This document shows, in pieces, positions 18,132-27,462 of a DNA stretch of 64,000 nt. Location of the stretch: the NCBI RefSeq assembly GCF_039566955.1, contig NZ_CP154796.1:1364001-1428000 (forward strand), read 5' to 3'. Made by a program: the position numbers and the translations under genes. Every line of letters starts with the position of its first letter. Within the stretch, counting starts at the first letter, position 1. Source of the DNA: Micromonospora sp. DSM 45708 (GTDB lineage: Bacteria; Actinomycetota; Actinomycetes; Mycobacteriales; Micromonosporaceae). The notes under the pieces were generated by a model, which was not told the origin of the DNA, searched no databases, and saw nothing but the letters and a program-made list of their open reading frames with translations.

Positions 18132-18989
18132 GTGGACGACGACGGGACCACGCCGCCGCGTCGCTCGCGTGCCGCGGCGCTCACCTGGCTCGCGCTCGGC
18201 TGCGCGCTGCTGGTGCTGGTGGTGGCCGTCGCGCAGCGGCGGGACCGGCCGGTCGGTGACCGCACGGTCGGCGAGGTGACCCGCGTCGGGGTGGCCGCCG
18301 GCGGGTCCGTCCCGGCGTACCAGCGTGCCGCCGGCGCGGAGCTGGCCCGGCTCGACGCGCCGGACGGCTGGGCGCTCGTCACGTTCGCCGCCTACCTGAC
18401 GCCGGCCCGGGTGGCGACCGCGCTGGCCGGGACGTCGGTCTCGGCGGTGATCGCGCGCGTGCCGCTGCCCGGCCGGCAGACCGAGATCGTCCGGATCGCC
18501 GCGCTGCGGCTGCCCGACGACGTGGTCGGCGGGATGGCCGGGGTCGCCGCGCGCAAGGACCGGGAGGCCGCCGACTACCGGGCCCGCGCCGCCGCCCCGG
18601 CCGCCGCCGCCGATCCCGGGCTCCGTCGGGAGTACGACACCGGCGCCGCGGTCGCGGCCCGGGAGGCGGCCGGCTACCGGGCCGGGTGCGCCTGTGTCTA
18701 CGCCGCCGTGGTCCGGGCCGCCCCGGACGCGCTGCGCGCGCTCGCCGACCGCCCCGGCGTACGGGTGGTGGACCCGGCGCCGGAGGTGACCCGGCTGGAC
18801 CGGACCGTGTTCACCCCGCCGCTGCCCGAGCAGCGCGACGTGGCCCGGCCACCGGCCGACACCGGGCCGGCGTCGGGCGGCGAAATGGTCGATTCGTCGG
18901 AATCCGCACCGACAGTGAGCGGACCTTCACCGGCCGGCCGTCCACCGGTCACCGGCCCCGGCCCACCCAATCCCACTCCCACCTCCTGA
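18132..18989 (+). CDS. Single-TM membrane-anchored protein, unknown function
   Basis: I do not recognise a named family. The 285 residues have a short basic N-terminus, one transmembrane helix at about 18-35, and an extracytoplasmic domain (about 55-225) with no catalytic motif that I can identify. It contains CACVYAAVV with two Cys near 192-194. The final 60 residues are a Pro/Ser/Gly-rich tail. GTG at 18132 lies two bases after the upstream stop, so it is probably cotranscribed with lspA and the pseudouridine synthase. The codon use matches its neighbours. Confidence 0.7.
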   Translation: MDDDGTTPPRRSRAAALTWLALGCALLVLVVAVAQRRDRPVGDRTVGEVTRVGVAAGGSVPAYQRAAGAELARLDAPDGWALVTFAAYLTPARVATALAGTSVSAVIARVPLPGRQTEIVRIAALRLPDDVVGGMAGVAARKDREAADYRARAAAPAAAADPGLRREYDTGAAVAAREAAGYRAGCACVYAAVVRAAPDALRALADRPGVRVVDPAPEVTRLDRTVFTPPLPEQRDVARPPADTGPASGGEMVDSSESAPTVSGPSPAGRPPVTGPGPPNPTPTS

Positions 18990-19130
18990 GACGCCCGGGT
19001 GCGCGCCCGTCCACCGGATGCCACGGTGAGGAGAGCCACCGGGCGATGTGCGGCGCGGGGAGTGGTCCGAATAGGGTTTCGTTCGTAGCCTGTCAGGCGT
19101 CAGATCGATGGGCTGGGGGAGGGCGAATCC

Positions 19131-20771
19131 TTGGACGGCAGCGAGACCGGCTGGGGTCGGCAGGGTGAGCCGGCACCGCGGTGGCGGGCGCTGCTCGACC
19201 GGGCCCGGCTCGGCGGTCGCGGCGCGGAGCACGCCGACGCCGACCGGCACGCCGAGGAATCCGTCCCGCCGCCCCCCGAAGCGCTGCCCCGCCGTGGCGC
19301 GGGCACCGGCTGGACCGGCCGCGCCGCCCCCGTCGGCCGCGCCGCCGACGGGTCGTACGGCGCCGAACCCGGCTACCGGGCCGAGGCCACGTTCCGGGTG
19401 GACCCGGCCTTCCGCGCCGACCCGCGCTACGACGGCGAGCCGGCGTACCGGGCGGAACCGGCGTACCGCGCCGACCCGGAGCCGCTGGCCGAGCCGTCCT
19501 GGCGGGCCGAGCCGTCCTACGCCCCGGAACCGCGCGAGCCGTCCTGGCGGGCCGACCCGTCCTACGCCGCGGAGCCGCCGGTCGAGCCGCGCGAGCCGTC
19601 CTGGCGGGCCGACCCGTCCTACGCCGCGGAGCCGCCGGTCGAGCCACGCGAGCCGTCCTGGCGGGCCGACCCGACCTACCCCGCGGAGCCGCCGGCCGAG
19701 GCGTCCTGGCGGGCCGAGCCGGAGCCGCGCGGGCGGGCCGAGGCGCCGGTAGAGTCGCGATACTCCCTGCTCGACGGCGGCTACCGGCCCGCACCGCCGC
19801 CCGCGGAGTCCCGCTACGCGTTGCTGGACCGCGGCCGGTACCGGCCCGGGCTCCCACCGGCGCCGGAACCACCTGTGGTGCCCACCCCGCGCCGGTCGGT
19901 CGAGGCGCGGCCGGGCCGGATCGAGGCGGCCCCGGCGCGGTGGCGCGCGCCCTCGCCGGACGCCGAGCTGGAACGGGCCACCGGCGTGCTCCGCCGCGAA
20001 CTGGGCACCCCCCGGGTGCTCGCGTTCGCCAACCCCAAGGGCGGGGTGCACAAGACCACCGCCACCGTGCTCGCTGCCGCGACCGTGGGCAGCGTACGCG
20101 GGCGCGGCGTGCTCGCCTGGGACGACAACGAGCTCCGGGGCACGCTTGGCCTGCGCGCCGGCAGCGCCCGGCACGCCCGCACCATCCGCCACCTGGTCCA
20201 CGACCTGGCGCAGATCGAGATCCTCGAGGGCGACACCCTGCTGGCGCACCTCGACGACTACCTGCGGCACGCCGCCGACGGCTCGTACGACGTGCTGGCC
20301 GGCGAGGAGAGCCCGCGCTTCGCCCAGCGCCTCGACCAGTTCACCGTCAAGCGGGTGCTGGAGCTGCTGCGCCGCACCCACGAGGTGGTCTGCGTGGACA
20401 CCGGCAACAACGTGGAGAGCCCGAACTGGCGCACCGTCATGCAGGCCGCCGACCAGCTCGTGGTGACCACCGTGCCGCGTGAGGACGCCGCCTTCAGCGC
20501 GGACTGGATGCTCGACCTGCTGCACGAGGTGGGCATGGGCGAGCTGGCCGACAACGCGGTCACGCTGATCTCCTGCCCGACGCCGGGACGCACCTCGCTC
20601 CAGGACGACCTGGAACGGCACTTCGCCACCCGTACCCGGGCGGTCACCGTGGTGCCCTACGACCCGGCGCTGGAGACCGGCTCCTCGATCGAGTACCACC
20701 AGCTCCAGGCCGAGACCCGCCACGCCTGGCTCAAGGCGGCCGCGGTGATGGTGGAGCCGTTCGCGCGCTGA
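19131..20771 (+). CDS. MinD/ParA-like P-loop ATPase with long repeat-containing N-terminus
   Basis: Deviant-Walker ATPase of the MinD/ParA/SIMIBI class, predicted to bind ATP and associate with DNA or membrane. Residues 1-285 are disordered, rich in Pro, Ala, Arg and Glu, and hold 19-residue tandem repeats. The ATPase domain starts near 292 with FANPKGGVHKTTATVL; the P loop is KGGVHKTT with His307 where KGGxGKTT has Gly. AWDDNELRGTLGLR near 325 and CVDTGNNVESPNW near 422 occupy the Walker A' and Walker B/switch II positions. The TTG start at 19131 is preceded by GGGGGAGGG. Its partner and process are unknown; similar MinD-like proteins in actinobacteria are often annotated near type VII secretion genes, but none is seen here. 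Confidence 0.85.
   Translation: MDGSETGWGRQGEPAPRWRALLDRARLGGRGAEHADADRHAEESVPPPPEALPRRGAGTGWTGRAAPVGRAADGSYGAEPGYRAEATFRVDPAFRADPRYDGEPAYRAEPAYRADPEPLAEPSWRAEPSYAPEPREPSWRADPSYAAEPPVEPREPSWRADPSYAAEPPVEPREPSWRADPTYPAEPPAEASWRAEPEPRGRAEAPVESRYSLLDGGYRPAPPPAESRYALLDRGRYRPGLPPAPEPPVVPTPRRSVEARPGRIEAAPARWRAPSPDAELERATGVLRRELGTPRVLAFANPKGGVHKTTATVLAAATVGSVRGRGVLAWDDNELRGTLGLRAGSARHARTIRHLVHDLAQIEILEGDTLLAHLDDYLRHAADGSYDVLAGEESPRFAQRLDQFTVKRVLELLRRTHEVVCVDTGNNVESPNWRTVMQAADQLVVTTVPREDAAFSADWMLDLLHEVGMGELADNAVTLISCPTPGRTSLQDDLERHFATRTRAVTVVPYDPALETGSSIEYHQLQAETRHAWLKAAAVMVEPFAR
19536..19706 (+). repeat. 57-nt in-frame tandem repeats
   Basis: Copies starting at 19536, 19593 and 19650 each encode a 19-residue block of the form EPSWRADPSYAAEPPVEPR; a partial related copy lies just upstream (19491) and another downstream (19698). 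The first two full copies are identical at nearly every base, suggesting recent duplication by slippage or unequal recombination. Confidence 0.9.
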
Positions 20772-20819
20772 GCGCCGACCACCGCCCCACGCCGGGCCCG
20801 GGCCTGAGAGGATCACCGG

Positions 20820-21842
20820 GTGAGCCCGGACACCCCTGAGCCCGAGCGGACCGCCGACCGTTCCGGCGCCGCCGACCGCCCGTCCGCCGGGGAGCCGACC
20901 CGAGGCGCCGGCGGGCCGGCCGACGGCACGCGCGCGGAGCCACCGCCGGCCGTCGCGGACCCGCCCGACTGGCCCGGTGGCCTCCCGGTGCCCGCCGGCA
21001 CCCCGGTCACCGCGCCCGGTGCGGACCCGCTCGCCGGCCATCCGGACGTCGTCCGGGAGATGCCCGGCGCGGTGTCCGACACCCGGCGCGACGGCGGCCG
21101 GCCGGTGGCGACGGTCCTCGGCGTGACGGCGCTGCTCACCGCGCTCGGCGTGCCGCTGGGTCTGCTGTGGGCGTGGGCGGCGCCGGGCACGCCGGTGCGG
21201 CAGACGCCGGAGGGCGCGGTGTACGCGGTCCCGCAGCCCGAGCAACCGATCGCGGCCGACGGCTGGTTCAGCCTCCTCGCGCTCGGCTTCGGGGTCCTCT
21301 CCGCCATCGCGCTGTGGGTGCTGCTGCGCCGCCGGCGCGGCCCGGCGGGTCTGCTCGCGGCGACGCTGGGCGGCCTCGGCGCGGCGGTGGTGGCCTGGCA
21401 GGTGGGCCGCCGGATCGGGCTGGGCACCTTCCAGCGGCTGCTGGACACCGCACCACCGGGCACCGACTTCACCAAGCCGGCCGACCTGCGCGCCGGCGGG
21501 GTCGACTGGTTCGGTCCGCTGCCCCTGCCGCACGGCAGTCTGCTGCTCGCGGCGTTCGGCGCGGCCGTCACGTACACGCTGCTGGCCGGCTGGTCGCGGT
21601 GGCCGTCGCTGCGCCCGGAGCCGGAGCCCGGCGAGTGGCCGGCCCTACCGGGCGCGGGCGAAGTTTGGCCGCCCGCGGCGGAGGCCGGCGTCGACGGACC
21701 GGCCCTACCGGGTACGGGCGGGGTGTGGCCGCCCGCGGCGGAGGCCGGCGGCGACGGACCGGCCCGGCCGGGCGCGGGTGGCGGCGGGTGGCCGGCCCCG
21801 CCGGGGGTCAGTTCGGCGCCGGAAGACCCGCCAGCTCGCTGA
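20820..21842 (+). CDS. DUF2567-like membrane protein with C-terminal repeats
   Basis: Integral membrane protein of unknown function, resembling DUF2567 proteins of actinobacteria (family assignment from memory, not searched). The 340 residues have a disordered N-terminal half (1-95), then four hydrophobic helices at about 101-120, 150-168, 176-195 and 240-258. The last 70 residues contain 20-residue repeats of GPALPGAGxVWPPAAEAGxD. The GTG at 20820 lies six bases after a GAGGAT -10 element (20808-20813), suggesting a leaderless mRNA. The gene ends convergently with, and overlaps by 35 bases, the LON-domain gene on the other strand. Confidence 0.75.
   Translation: MSPDTPEPERTADRSGAADRPSAGEPTRGAGGPADGTRAEPPPAVADPPDWPGGLPVPAGTPVTAPGADPLAGHPDVVREMPGAVSDTRRDGGRPVATVLGVTALLTALGVPLGLLWAWAAPGTPVRQTPEGAVYAVPQPEQPIAADGWFSLLALGFGVLSAIALWVLLRRRRGPAGLLAATLGGLGAAVVAWQVGRRIGLGTFQRLLDTAPPGTDFTKPADLRAGGVDWFGPLPLPHGSLLLAAFGAAVTYTLLAGWSRWPSLRPEPEPGEWPALPGAGEVWPPAAEAGVDGPALPGTGGVWPPAAEAGGDGPARPGAGGGGWPAPPGVSSAPEDPPAR
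21641..21780 (+). repeat. 60-nt in-frame tandem repeats
   Basis: Units starting GGCCCTACCGGG at 21641 and 21701 are nearly identical over 60 bases, with a third partial and diverged copy from 21761. They encode the Pro/Ala-rich tail of the DUF2567-like protein. Confidence 0.85.
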
Positions 21843-22512
21843 GCGGCACCGGCACCGCCCGGATCTGGCGCAGCAGCGCCGACTCGCGGTTGAGCAGGCG
21901 CAGCTCGGCGCGGAGCCGGCCGGCGGTGTCGTCGATGGCGAGCAGTCGCTGCCGGTCGGCGACGGTCAGCGCGGCGGTGGCCGCGACCAGGTGCGACAGC
22001 ACGGTCGGGTCCTCCGGGAGCTGCTCGGAGATCTCCTCCTGCTCCGGCCGGATCAGCGCGAGGTACTGCCGGAACACCGAGATCACCCGGGCCGCCAGCA
22101 CGTCGGCCACCTCGTCCGGGCCGGCCGGCTCGGGCAGCCACTCGACCTCGGCGGTGAGGTACGGCTCGGTGGCGTCGTCGATCTCGGCGACACGGAACCG
22201 GCGCCGGCCCACCGTGACGATGTCGAACCCGCCGTCGGCCAGCTCGGTGACCTGCCGCAGCTCGGCCGTGCAGCCCACCTCGTGCAGGGTGATGTCGCCA
22301 CCGGCCAGCCCGGAGCGGCCCGGCGGCCCGGCTGGCGCGACCTCCCAGCCGGCCTGGATCGCCACCACGCCGAACTCGCGCGGCGCGCCCTCGGGCAGCC
22401 CGACCAGGTGGCGCACCAGTGCCCGGTAGCGCTCCTCGAAGATGTGCAGCGGAAGGACCAGCCCGGGGAAGAGGACGGTCCCGAGCGGGAACACCGGCAG
22501 CCGTGCGCTCAC
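21808..22512 (-). CDS. LON substrate-binding (PUA-like) domain protein
   Basis: Stand-alone LON N-terminal domain protein without the AAA+ and protease parts of Lon. The 234 residues begin VSARLPVFPLGTVLFPGLVLPLHIFEERY, the hallmark of the domain, followed by a beta-rich region with FGVVAIQAGWE, HEVGCTAELRQVTEL and RRFRV, and a helical C-terminal half (135-230). I start it at the GTG at 22512 because the conserved domain begins immediately; an upstream start at 22560 would add 16 unconserved residues. Function in actinobacteria is unknown; substrate or regulator binding is the family guess. It diverges from hisD. Confidence 0.85.
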   Translation of the reverse strand: MSARLPVFPLGTVLFPGLVLPLHIFEERYRALVRHLVGLPEGAPREFGVVAIQAGWEVAPAGPPGRSGLAGGDITLHEVGCTAELRQVTELADGGFDIVTVGRRRFRVAEIDDATEPYLTAEVEWLPEPAGPDEVADVLAARVISVFRQYLALIRPEQEEISEQLPEDPTVLSHLVAATAALTVADRQRLLAIDDTAGRLRAELRLLNRESALLRQIRAVPVPLSELAGLPAPN

Positions 22513-22606
22513 GTGGTCGAGCGTAGCTCCCCCGCGGCCGGCCTGCGTGTCCCGGCTCACCGTCCCGGCGTGCGGGCGGCCCCGGTCGGTCCGACCGGCG
22601 GCGGCC

Positions 22607-22612
22607 TAGACT
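22607..22612 (+). promoter_or_regulatory. Leaderless -10 element for hisD
   Basis: TAGACT lies seven bases before the hisD GTG, the spacing expected if transcription starts at the first base of the codon. The -35 is not recognisable. This would be the main promoter of the hisD-ridA run. Confidence 0.55.
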
Positions 22613-22619
22613 CGCAGGT

Positions 22620-23942
22620 GTGCTGAATCGGATCGACCTGCGCGGCGGGGTGCCCGACCCGCGCCGCCTGCTGCCCCGTGCCCAGCTCGACGTCTCCGTC
22701 GCGGTCGAGCGGATCCGCCCCCTCGTCGAGGCGGTCCGCGAGCATGGATACCCGGCGATCCGGGAGGCCAGCGAGCGGTTCGACGGCGTCGCGCCGGAGC
22801 ATCTGCGGGTGCCGGTCGAGGTGATCCGCGCCGCCGAGGGCGAGCTGGACCCGCAGGTCCGCGCCGCGCTGCTGGAGTCGATCACCCGGGCCCGCAAGGT
22901 CCACGCCGACCAGCGCCGGACCGACCACACCACGACCGTGGTGCCCGGCGGCACGGTGACCGAGCGGTGGGTGCCGGTCGACCGGGTGGGCCTCTACGTC
23001 CCCGGCGGTCTGGCCATGTACCCGTCGACAGTGGTGATGAACGTGGTTCCCGCCCAGGCGGCCGGGGTGCGCTCGCTGGTGGTGGCGAGCCCGCCGCAGA
23101 AGGACAACGACGGCCTGCCCGACCGGCGGGTCCTCGCCGCCTGCGCGCTGCTCGGCGTGGACGAGGTGTACGCGGTCGGCGGCGCCCAGGCGGTGGCCAT
23201 GCTCGCGTACGGCGCGACTGTCGACCCGGCCGGGGACGAGCGCTGCGACCCGGTCGACATGATCACCGGACCGGGCAACATCTGGGTCACCGCCGCGAAG
23301 CGGCTGCTGCGCGGCGTGGTCGGCATCGACGCCGAGGCCGGCCCGACCGAGATCGCCGTCCTGGCCGACCACACCGCCGACCCGGCGCACGTCGCCGCCG
23401 ACCTGATCAGCCAGGCCGAGCACGACCCCCTGGCGGCCAGCGTGCTGGTCACGCCGTCGACCGAGCTGGCCGACGCGGTCGACGCCGAGCTGGCCCGGCA
23501 GGTGCCGGCCGCCAAGCACGCCGAGCGGATCGACACCGCGCTGCGCGGCGAGCAGAGCGGCGTGGTCCTCGTCGACGACCTGGCGGCCGGGCTGCGGGTG
23601 GTCGACGCGTACGCGGCCGAGCACCTGGAGATCCAGACCGAGAACGCCCGCGAGTGGGCGCTGCGGGTGCGCAACGCCGGCGCGATCTTCGTGGGCGCCT
23701 GGTCGCCGGTGTCGCTCGGCGACTACTGCGCCGGGTCCAACCACGTGCTGCCCACCGGTGGCTGCGCCCGGCACTCGTCCGGGCTGTCCGTGCAGTCCTT
23801 CCTGCGCGGCGTGCACCTGGTCGAATACACCGAGCAGGCGCTGCGCGAGGTGGCCCCGCACGTGGTCACGCTGTCCGGCGTGGAGGACCTTCCGGCGCAC
23901 GGCCAGGCGGTCCGCGTCCGCTTCCCCGGAGGCGACTCGTGA
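22620..23942 (+). CDS. hisD: Histidinol dehydrogenase HisD
   Basis: Zinc-dependent, NAD-linked enzyme that oxidises L-histidinol to histidine in two steps. The 440 residues match the family: [19 protein letters not shown] near 126-144, [15 protein letters not shown] near 217-231, [14 protein letters not shown] near 238-251, SQAEHDP near 262 (catalytic/Zn region), and the C-terminal [13 protein letters not shown] near 369. The GTG start is leaderless by position relative to TAGACT. The stop overlaps the hisC start by four bases, so hisD-hisC-hisB form a coupled run. Confidence 0.97.
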   Translation: MLNRIDLRGGVPDPRRLLPRAQLDVSVAVERIRPLVEAVREHGYPAIREASERFDGVAPEHLRVPVEVIRAAEGELDPQVRAALLESITRARKVHADQRRTDHTTTVVPGGTVTERWVPVDRVGLYVPGGLAMYPSTVVMNVVPAQAAGVRSLVVASPPQKDNDGLPDRRVLAACALLGVDEVYAVGGAQAVAMLAYGATVDPAGDERCDPVDMITGPGNIWVTAAKRLLRGVVGIDAEAGPTEIAVLADHTADPAHVAADLISQAEHDPLAASVLVTPSTELADAVDAELARQVPAAKHAERIDTALRGEQSGVVLVDDLAAGLRVVDAYAAEHLEIQTENAREWALRVRNAGAIFVGAWSPVSLGDYCAGSNHVLPTGGCARHSSGLSVQSFLRGVHLVEYTEQALREVAPHVVTLSGVEDLPAHGQAVRVRFPGGDS

Positions 23943-25012
23943 CCACCCTCGACGACCTGCCGATCCGCGACGACCTGCGCGGCCGTTCCCCGTACGGCGC
24001 GCCGCAGCTCGACGTGCCGGTGCGGCTGAACACCAACGAGAACTCCTACCCGGTGCCCGAGCCGGTGGTCGAGGCGATCGCCAAGGCGGTCGCGGCCGAA
24101 CTGCGCGACCTGAACCGCTACCCGGACCGGGACGCGGTGGCGCTCCGCGCCGATCTGGCCGCATACCTGGGCCACGGCCTCACCGCCGGGCACGTGTGGG
24201 CGGCGAACGGCTCCAACGAGATCCAGCAGCAGTTGCTCCAGGCGTTCGGCGGTCCCGGGCGCACCGCGCTCGGCTTCACCCCGGCGTACTCGATGCATCC
24301 GCTGCTGGCGCTCGGCACCGGCACCCGGTGGCTCCCCGGCACCCGGGACGCCGACTTCGGGCTCACCGCCGCCGACGCGGTCGCCCAGGTGCGCGAGCAC
24401 CGTCCGGACGTGGTGTTCCTCTGCTCGCCGAACAACCCGACCGGCACCGCGCTCGACCCGGCGGTGGTCGCCGCCGTGCTGGCCGAGGCGCCCGGCATGG
24501 TGGTGGTGGACGAGGCGTACGCGGAGTTCGCCCGGCCCGGCACGGTCAGCGCGCTGGCCGTGCTGCCCGGCCACCCGCGGCTGGTGGTCACCCGCACCAT
24601 GAGCAAGGCGTTCGGGTTCGCCGGCGGCCGGTTGGGCTACCTGGCCGCCGATCCGGCGGTGGTGGCCGCGGTGCAGCTGGTCCGGCTGCCGTACCACCTC
24701 TCCGCGCTCACCCAGGCCGCCGCCCGCGCGGCGCTGGCGCACCGGGACGCGCTGCTCGGCTCCGTCTCCGCGATCATGGCGCAGCGCGACCGGATCGTCG
24801 CCGAGCTGCGGGCGCGGGGGCGCCGGGTGGCCGACAGCGACGCCAACTTCGTACTGTTCGACGTCGGCGGCGACCAGGGTGCCGCCTGGCGTACCCTGCT
24901 CGACGCCGGCGTGCTGGTCCGCGACGTCGGCCTGCCCGGCTGGCTGCGGGTCACCGCCGGGACCCCGGCCGAGACCGACGCCTTTCTGTCCGCGATGGAG
25001 AAGTTGTCATGA
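23939..25012 (+). CDS. hisC: Histidinol-phosphate aminotransferase HisC
   Basis: Class II PLP aminotransferase converting imidazole acetol phosphate plus glutamate to histidinol phosphate. The 357 residues show [11 protein letters not shown] near 30-40, [12 protein letters not shown] near 59, [11 protein letters not shown] near 163, DEAYAEFA near 192 and the PLP-lysine motif [15 protein letters not shown] near 221-235. The GTG start overlaps the hisD stop; the stop overlaps the hisB ATG. Family length and motifs are normal. Confidence 0.96.
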   Translation: MTTLDDLPIRDDLRGRSPYGAPQLDVPVRLNTNENSYPVPEPVVEAIAKAVAAELRDLNRYPDRDAVALRADLAAYLGHGLTAGHVWAANGSNEIQQQLLQAFGGPGRTALGFTPAYSMHPLLALGTGTRWLPGTRDADFGLTAADAVAQVREHRPDVVFLCSPNNPTGTALDPAVVAAVLAEAPGMVVVDEAYAEFARPGTVSALAVLPGHPRLVVTRTMSKAFGFAGGRLGYLAADPAVVAAVQLVRLPYHLSALTQAAARAALAHRDALLGSVSAIMAQRDRIVAELRARGRRVADSDANFVLFDVGGDQGAAWRTLLDAGVLVRDVGLPGWLRVTAGTPAETDAFLSAMEKLS

Positions 25013-25623
25013 ACCGCACCGCCCGGATCGAGCGGGTCACCAACGAGACCAAGGTGCTCGTCGAGATCGATCTCGACGGCACCGGCCAGGCCGACATCTC
25101 CACCGGCGTCGGCTTCTACGACCACATGCTGCACCAGATCGCCCGGCACGGCGGCTTCGACCTGACCGTGCACACGGTCGGTGACCTGGAGATCGACGCG
25201 CACCACACCATGGAGGACACCGCGCTCGCGCTGGGCGCCGCGTTCAACCGGGCGCTCGGCGACAAGGCCGGCATCCGGCGGTACGGCTCGGCCACCGTCC
25301 CGATGGACGAGGTGCTGGTCCGGGCCGCGGTCGACCTCTCCGGCCGGCCGTACGTGGTGCACGACGAGCCGGCGCTGTCGCCGTACATCGGGCCGGTCTA
25401 CCCGACCAGCATGACGCGGCACATCTGGGAGTCGTTCGGTCAGGCGGCCCGGGTCACGCTGCACGTGGACGTGCTGCGGGCGGCCCGCCCCGGCGGCCAC
25501 CCGGACGCGCACCACGTGGTGGAGGCCCAGTTCAAGGCGGTTTCCCGGGCGCTGCGCGAAGCGACCGCGATCGATCCGCGCAGCGCCGGCGTGGTGCCCA
25601 GCACGAAGGGCGCCCTGTCGTGA
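25009..25623 (+). CDS. hisB: Imidazoleglycerol-phosphate dehydratase HisB
   Basis: Manganese enzyme that dehydrates imidazoleglycerol phosphate to imidazole acetol phosphate. The 204 residues are the monofunctional form without a histidinol-phosphatase domain. Metal-binding repeats [14 protein letters not shown] near 34-47, [14 protein letters not shown] near 63-76 and the matching [15 protein letters not shown] near 165-179 are all intact. The ATG overlaps the hisC stop; its stop overlaps the GTG of a 55-residue membrane protein gene. Confidence 0.97.
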   Translation: MNRTARIERVTNETKVLVEIDLDGTGQADISTGVGFYDHMLHQIARHGGFDLTVHTVGDLEIDAHHTMEDTALALGAAFNRALGDKAGIRRYGSATVPMDEVLVRAAVDLSGRPYVVHDEPALSPYIGPVYPTSMTRHIWESFGQAARVTLHVDVLRAARPGGHPDAHHVVEAQFKAVSRALREATAIDPRSAGVVPSTKGALS

Positions 25624-25787
25624 GGGTGTGGCCGACGCTGCTGCTGATCCTGGCCGGGGTGCTGGTCGGCGGGACCTGGTCGCTCCACAAGCAGGGCGCG
25701 GCCCGTGCCGCCGTGGTGGTCACCGGCCTGCTGGCCGTGCTGGCCACCGCCGCGGGGCTGCTCTGGCTGCTGCCCGGGGAGGGCTAA
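25620..25787 (+). CDS. Small two-TM membrane protein in his operon
   Basis: A 55-residue ORF whose GTG overlaps the hisB TGA by four bases and whose TAA shares its last base with the hisH ATG, so it is tightly coupled on both sides. The product starts [18 protein letters not shown], has helices at about 4-20 and 30-50, a short HKQGAAR loop and an acidic PGEG end. It has no known function that I can name. The coupling, GC third-position bias and lack of rare codons support a real gene. A small membrane protein at this spot may be shared with other actinobacteria (memory, unverified). Confidence 0.8.
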   Translation: MRVWPTLLLILAGVLVGGTWSLHKQGAARAAVVVTGLLAVLATAAGLLWLLPGEG

Positions 25788-26413
25788 TGGCCCGGCGGGT
25801 GGTGGTTCTCGACTACGGCTCGGGCAACCTGCGCTCGGCCGAGCGCGCGTTGGAGCGGGCCGGCGCGGACGTGACGGTCACCGACGACCTGACCGCCGCC
25901 GCCGAGGCCGACGGCCTGGTGGTGCCGGGGGTCGGCGCGTTCGCCGCGTGCATGGCGGGGATCGAGGAGTTGGGCGCCGGTCCGGTGATCGCCGACCGGG
26001 TCGCCGCCGGGCGCCCGGTGCTCGGCATCTGCGTCGGCATGCAGGTGCTCTTCGGGCACGGCGAGGAGCACGGCCTGGTCACCAAGGGGCTGGGGCTGCT
26101 GCCCGGCGGCGTGACCCGGCTGCCCGCGCCGCGACTGCCGCACATGGGCTGGAACACGGTGCGGGCGTCGGAGGGCTCGGTGCTCTTCGCCGGCCTGCCG
26201 GCCGACGCCCGGTTCTACTTCGTGCACTCCTACGGGGTCACCGACCCGGCGGCGCTCGCCGCCGCCGGCGCCGTCGTGACCACCGCGCACCACGGCGGCG
26301 ACTTCGTCGCGGCGGTGGAGCGCGGCGCGCTGTCGGCCGCCCAGTTCCACCCGGAGAAGTCGGCCGACACGGGCGCGGCGCTCCTGCGCAACTGGCTCGG
26401 CACGCTTGAGTAA
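25787..26413 (+). CDS. hisH: Imidazole glycerol phosphate synthase glutaminase subunit HisH
   Basis: Class I glutamine amidotransferase that feeds ammonia to HisF. The 208 residues have DYGSGNLRSAERAL near 9-22, VPGVGAFAACM near 46-56, the nucleophile motif GICVGMQVLF near 81-90, and the catalytic His/Glu motif QFHPEKSADTG near 186-196. The ATG shares one base with the upstream small ORF. Its partner HisF is not adjacent here but 3.6 kb downstream, after priA, ridA and a peroxide cassette. Confidence 0.96.
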   Translation: MARRVVVLDYGSGNLRSAERALERAGADVTVTDDLTAAAEADGLVVPGVGAFAACMAGIEELGAGPVIADRVAAGRPVLGICVGMQVLFGHGEEHGLVTKGLGLLPGGVTRLPAPRLPHMGWNTVRASEGSVLFAGLPADARFYFVHSYGVTDPAALAAAGAVVTTAHHGGDFVAAVERGALSAAQFHPEKSADTGAALLRNWLGTLE

Positions 26414-26714
26414 GGAGCGGGCCCGCCGGCGGGCGGCCCGCGAGGCCGAGCAGGAGCGGGAGCGCGCCGTCCGGGCCCGCCGGGAGCGGCGCCGGGCCCG
26501 GGTACGCCGGCTGACGCCCCGGCTGCGGCGGGGTCGCACCGGTCGGCTGCGTCGGCACAGCCGGCGTGAGCGGGCGGCCGTCGTGCTGCTCACCGCCGTC
26601 GCGGTGGTCGGCATCTGGAGTTTCGTCGACGACCTCGCGCTGCGGCTGGCGTTGGTCGTGTTGTTGCTGCTGGTCCTGCCGGCGATCGTGGTGATCGCGT
26701 TGGACCGTCGTTGA
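26406..26714 (+). CDS. Small Arg-rich two-TM membrane protein
   Basis: A 102-residue product overlapping the end of hisH by eight bases. The first 58 residues are extraordinarily basic (mostly Arg with Ala/Glu), followed by two hydrophobic helices at about 58-76 and 80-98 separated by a few residues, so it is probably a membrane protein with a cytoplasmic nucleic-acid- or phospholipid-binding tail. The TTG start at 26406 begins LSKERARRR; no better start is visible. No family recognised. Its position inside the his operon suggests cotranscription, not a role in histidine synthesis. Confidence 0.7.
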   Translation: MSKERARRRAAREAEQERERAVRARRERRRARVRRLTPRLRRGRTGRLRRHSRRERAAVVLLTAVAVVGIWSFVDDLALRLALVVLLLLVLPAIVVIALDRR

Positions 26715-26733
26715 GGATGCGAGGAGACAACCG

Positions 26734-27462
26734 TTGAGCCTTGACCTGTTGCCCGCCGTGGACGTCGCCGACGGCCAGGCCGTCCGGCTCGTGCAGGGCG
26801 CCGCCGGCAGCGAGACCGCGTACGGCGACCCGCTGGAGGCGGCCCTCGCCTGGCAGTCCGACGGCGCGGAGTGGATCCACCTGGTCGACCTGGACGCCGC
26901 GTTCGGCCGGGGCTCCAACGCCGTGCTGCTCGCCGAGGTGGTCGGCAAACTGGACGTCAAGGTGGAGCTGTCCGGCGGGATCCGTGACGACGAGTCGTTG
27001 CGGGCGGCGCTGGGCACCGGGGCGGCCCGGGTCAACATCGGCACCGCCGCGTTGGAGGATCCCGAGTGGTGCGACCGGATCTGCGGCGAGTTCGGGGACC
27101 GGGTGGCGATCGGGCTGGACGTGCGCGGCCGTACCCTCTCGGCGCGGGGCTGGACCCGCGACGGTGGTGACCTCTACGACGTGCTGGCCCGGCTGGACGC
27201 CGCCGGCGCGGCGCGGTACGTGGTCACCGACATCACCAAGGACGGCACCATGCGCGGGCCGAACCTGGACCTGCTGCGCGAGGTGTGTGCCCGCACCGAC
27301 GCGCCGGTGATCGCCTCCGGCGGGGTGTCCACGCTGGAGGACCTGCGGGCGCTGGCCACGCTGGAGCCGATCGGCGTGGAGGGTGTGATCGCCGGCAAGG
27401 CGCTCTACGCCGGCGCGTTCACCGTCGCCGAGGCGCTCGCCACGCTGCGGTCCGGCGCGTGA
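26734..27462 (+). CDS. priA: Bifunctional HisA/TrpF isomerase PriA
   Basis: TIM-barrel isomerase that in actinobacteria serves both the histidine (ProFAR isomerase) and tryptophan (phosphoribosylanthranilate isomerase) pathways. The 242 residues have [18 protein letters not shown] at 5-22 with the general-base Asp, [10 protein letters not shown] near 80, the second catalytic Asp in [16 protein letters not shown] near 168-183 and [12 protein letters not shown] near 198. No separate trpF is seen in the window, consistent with dual use. TTG start at 26734 after GAGGAG. The stop overlaps the ridA GTG. Confidence 0.95.
   Translation: MSLDLLPAVDVADGQAVRLVQGAAGSETAYGDPLEAALAWQSDGAEWIHLVDLDAAFGRGSNAVLLAEVVGKLDVKVELSGGIRDDESLRAALGTGAARVNIGTAALEDPEWCDRICGEFGDRVAIGLDVRGRTLSARGWTRDGGDLYDVLARLDAAGAARYVVTDITKDGTMRGPNLDLLREVCARTDAPVIASGGVSTLEDLRALATLEPIGVEGVIAGKALYAGAFTVAEALATLRSGA

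Noticed and set aside
19536..19706. Tandem repeats as a CRISPR array
   Set aside because: Units are 57 bases, in frame, without unique spacers, and encode protein repeats.
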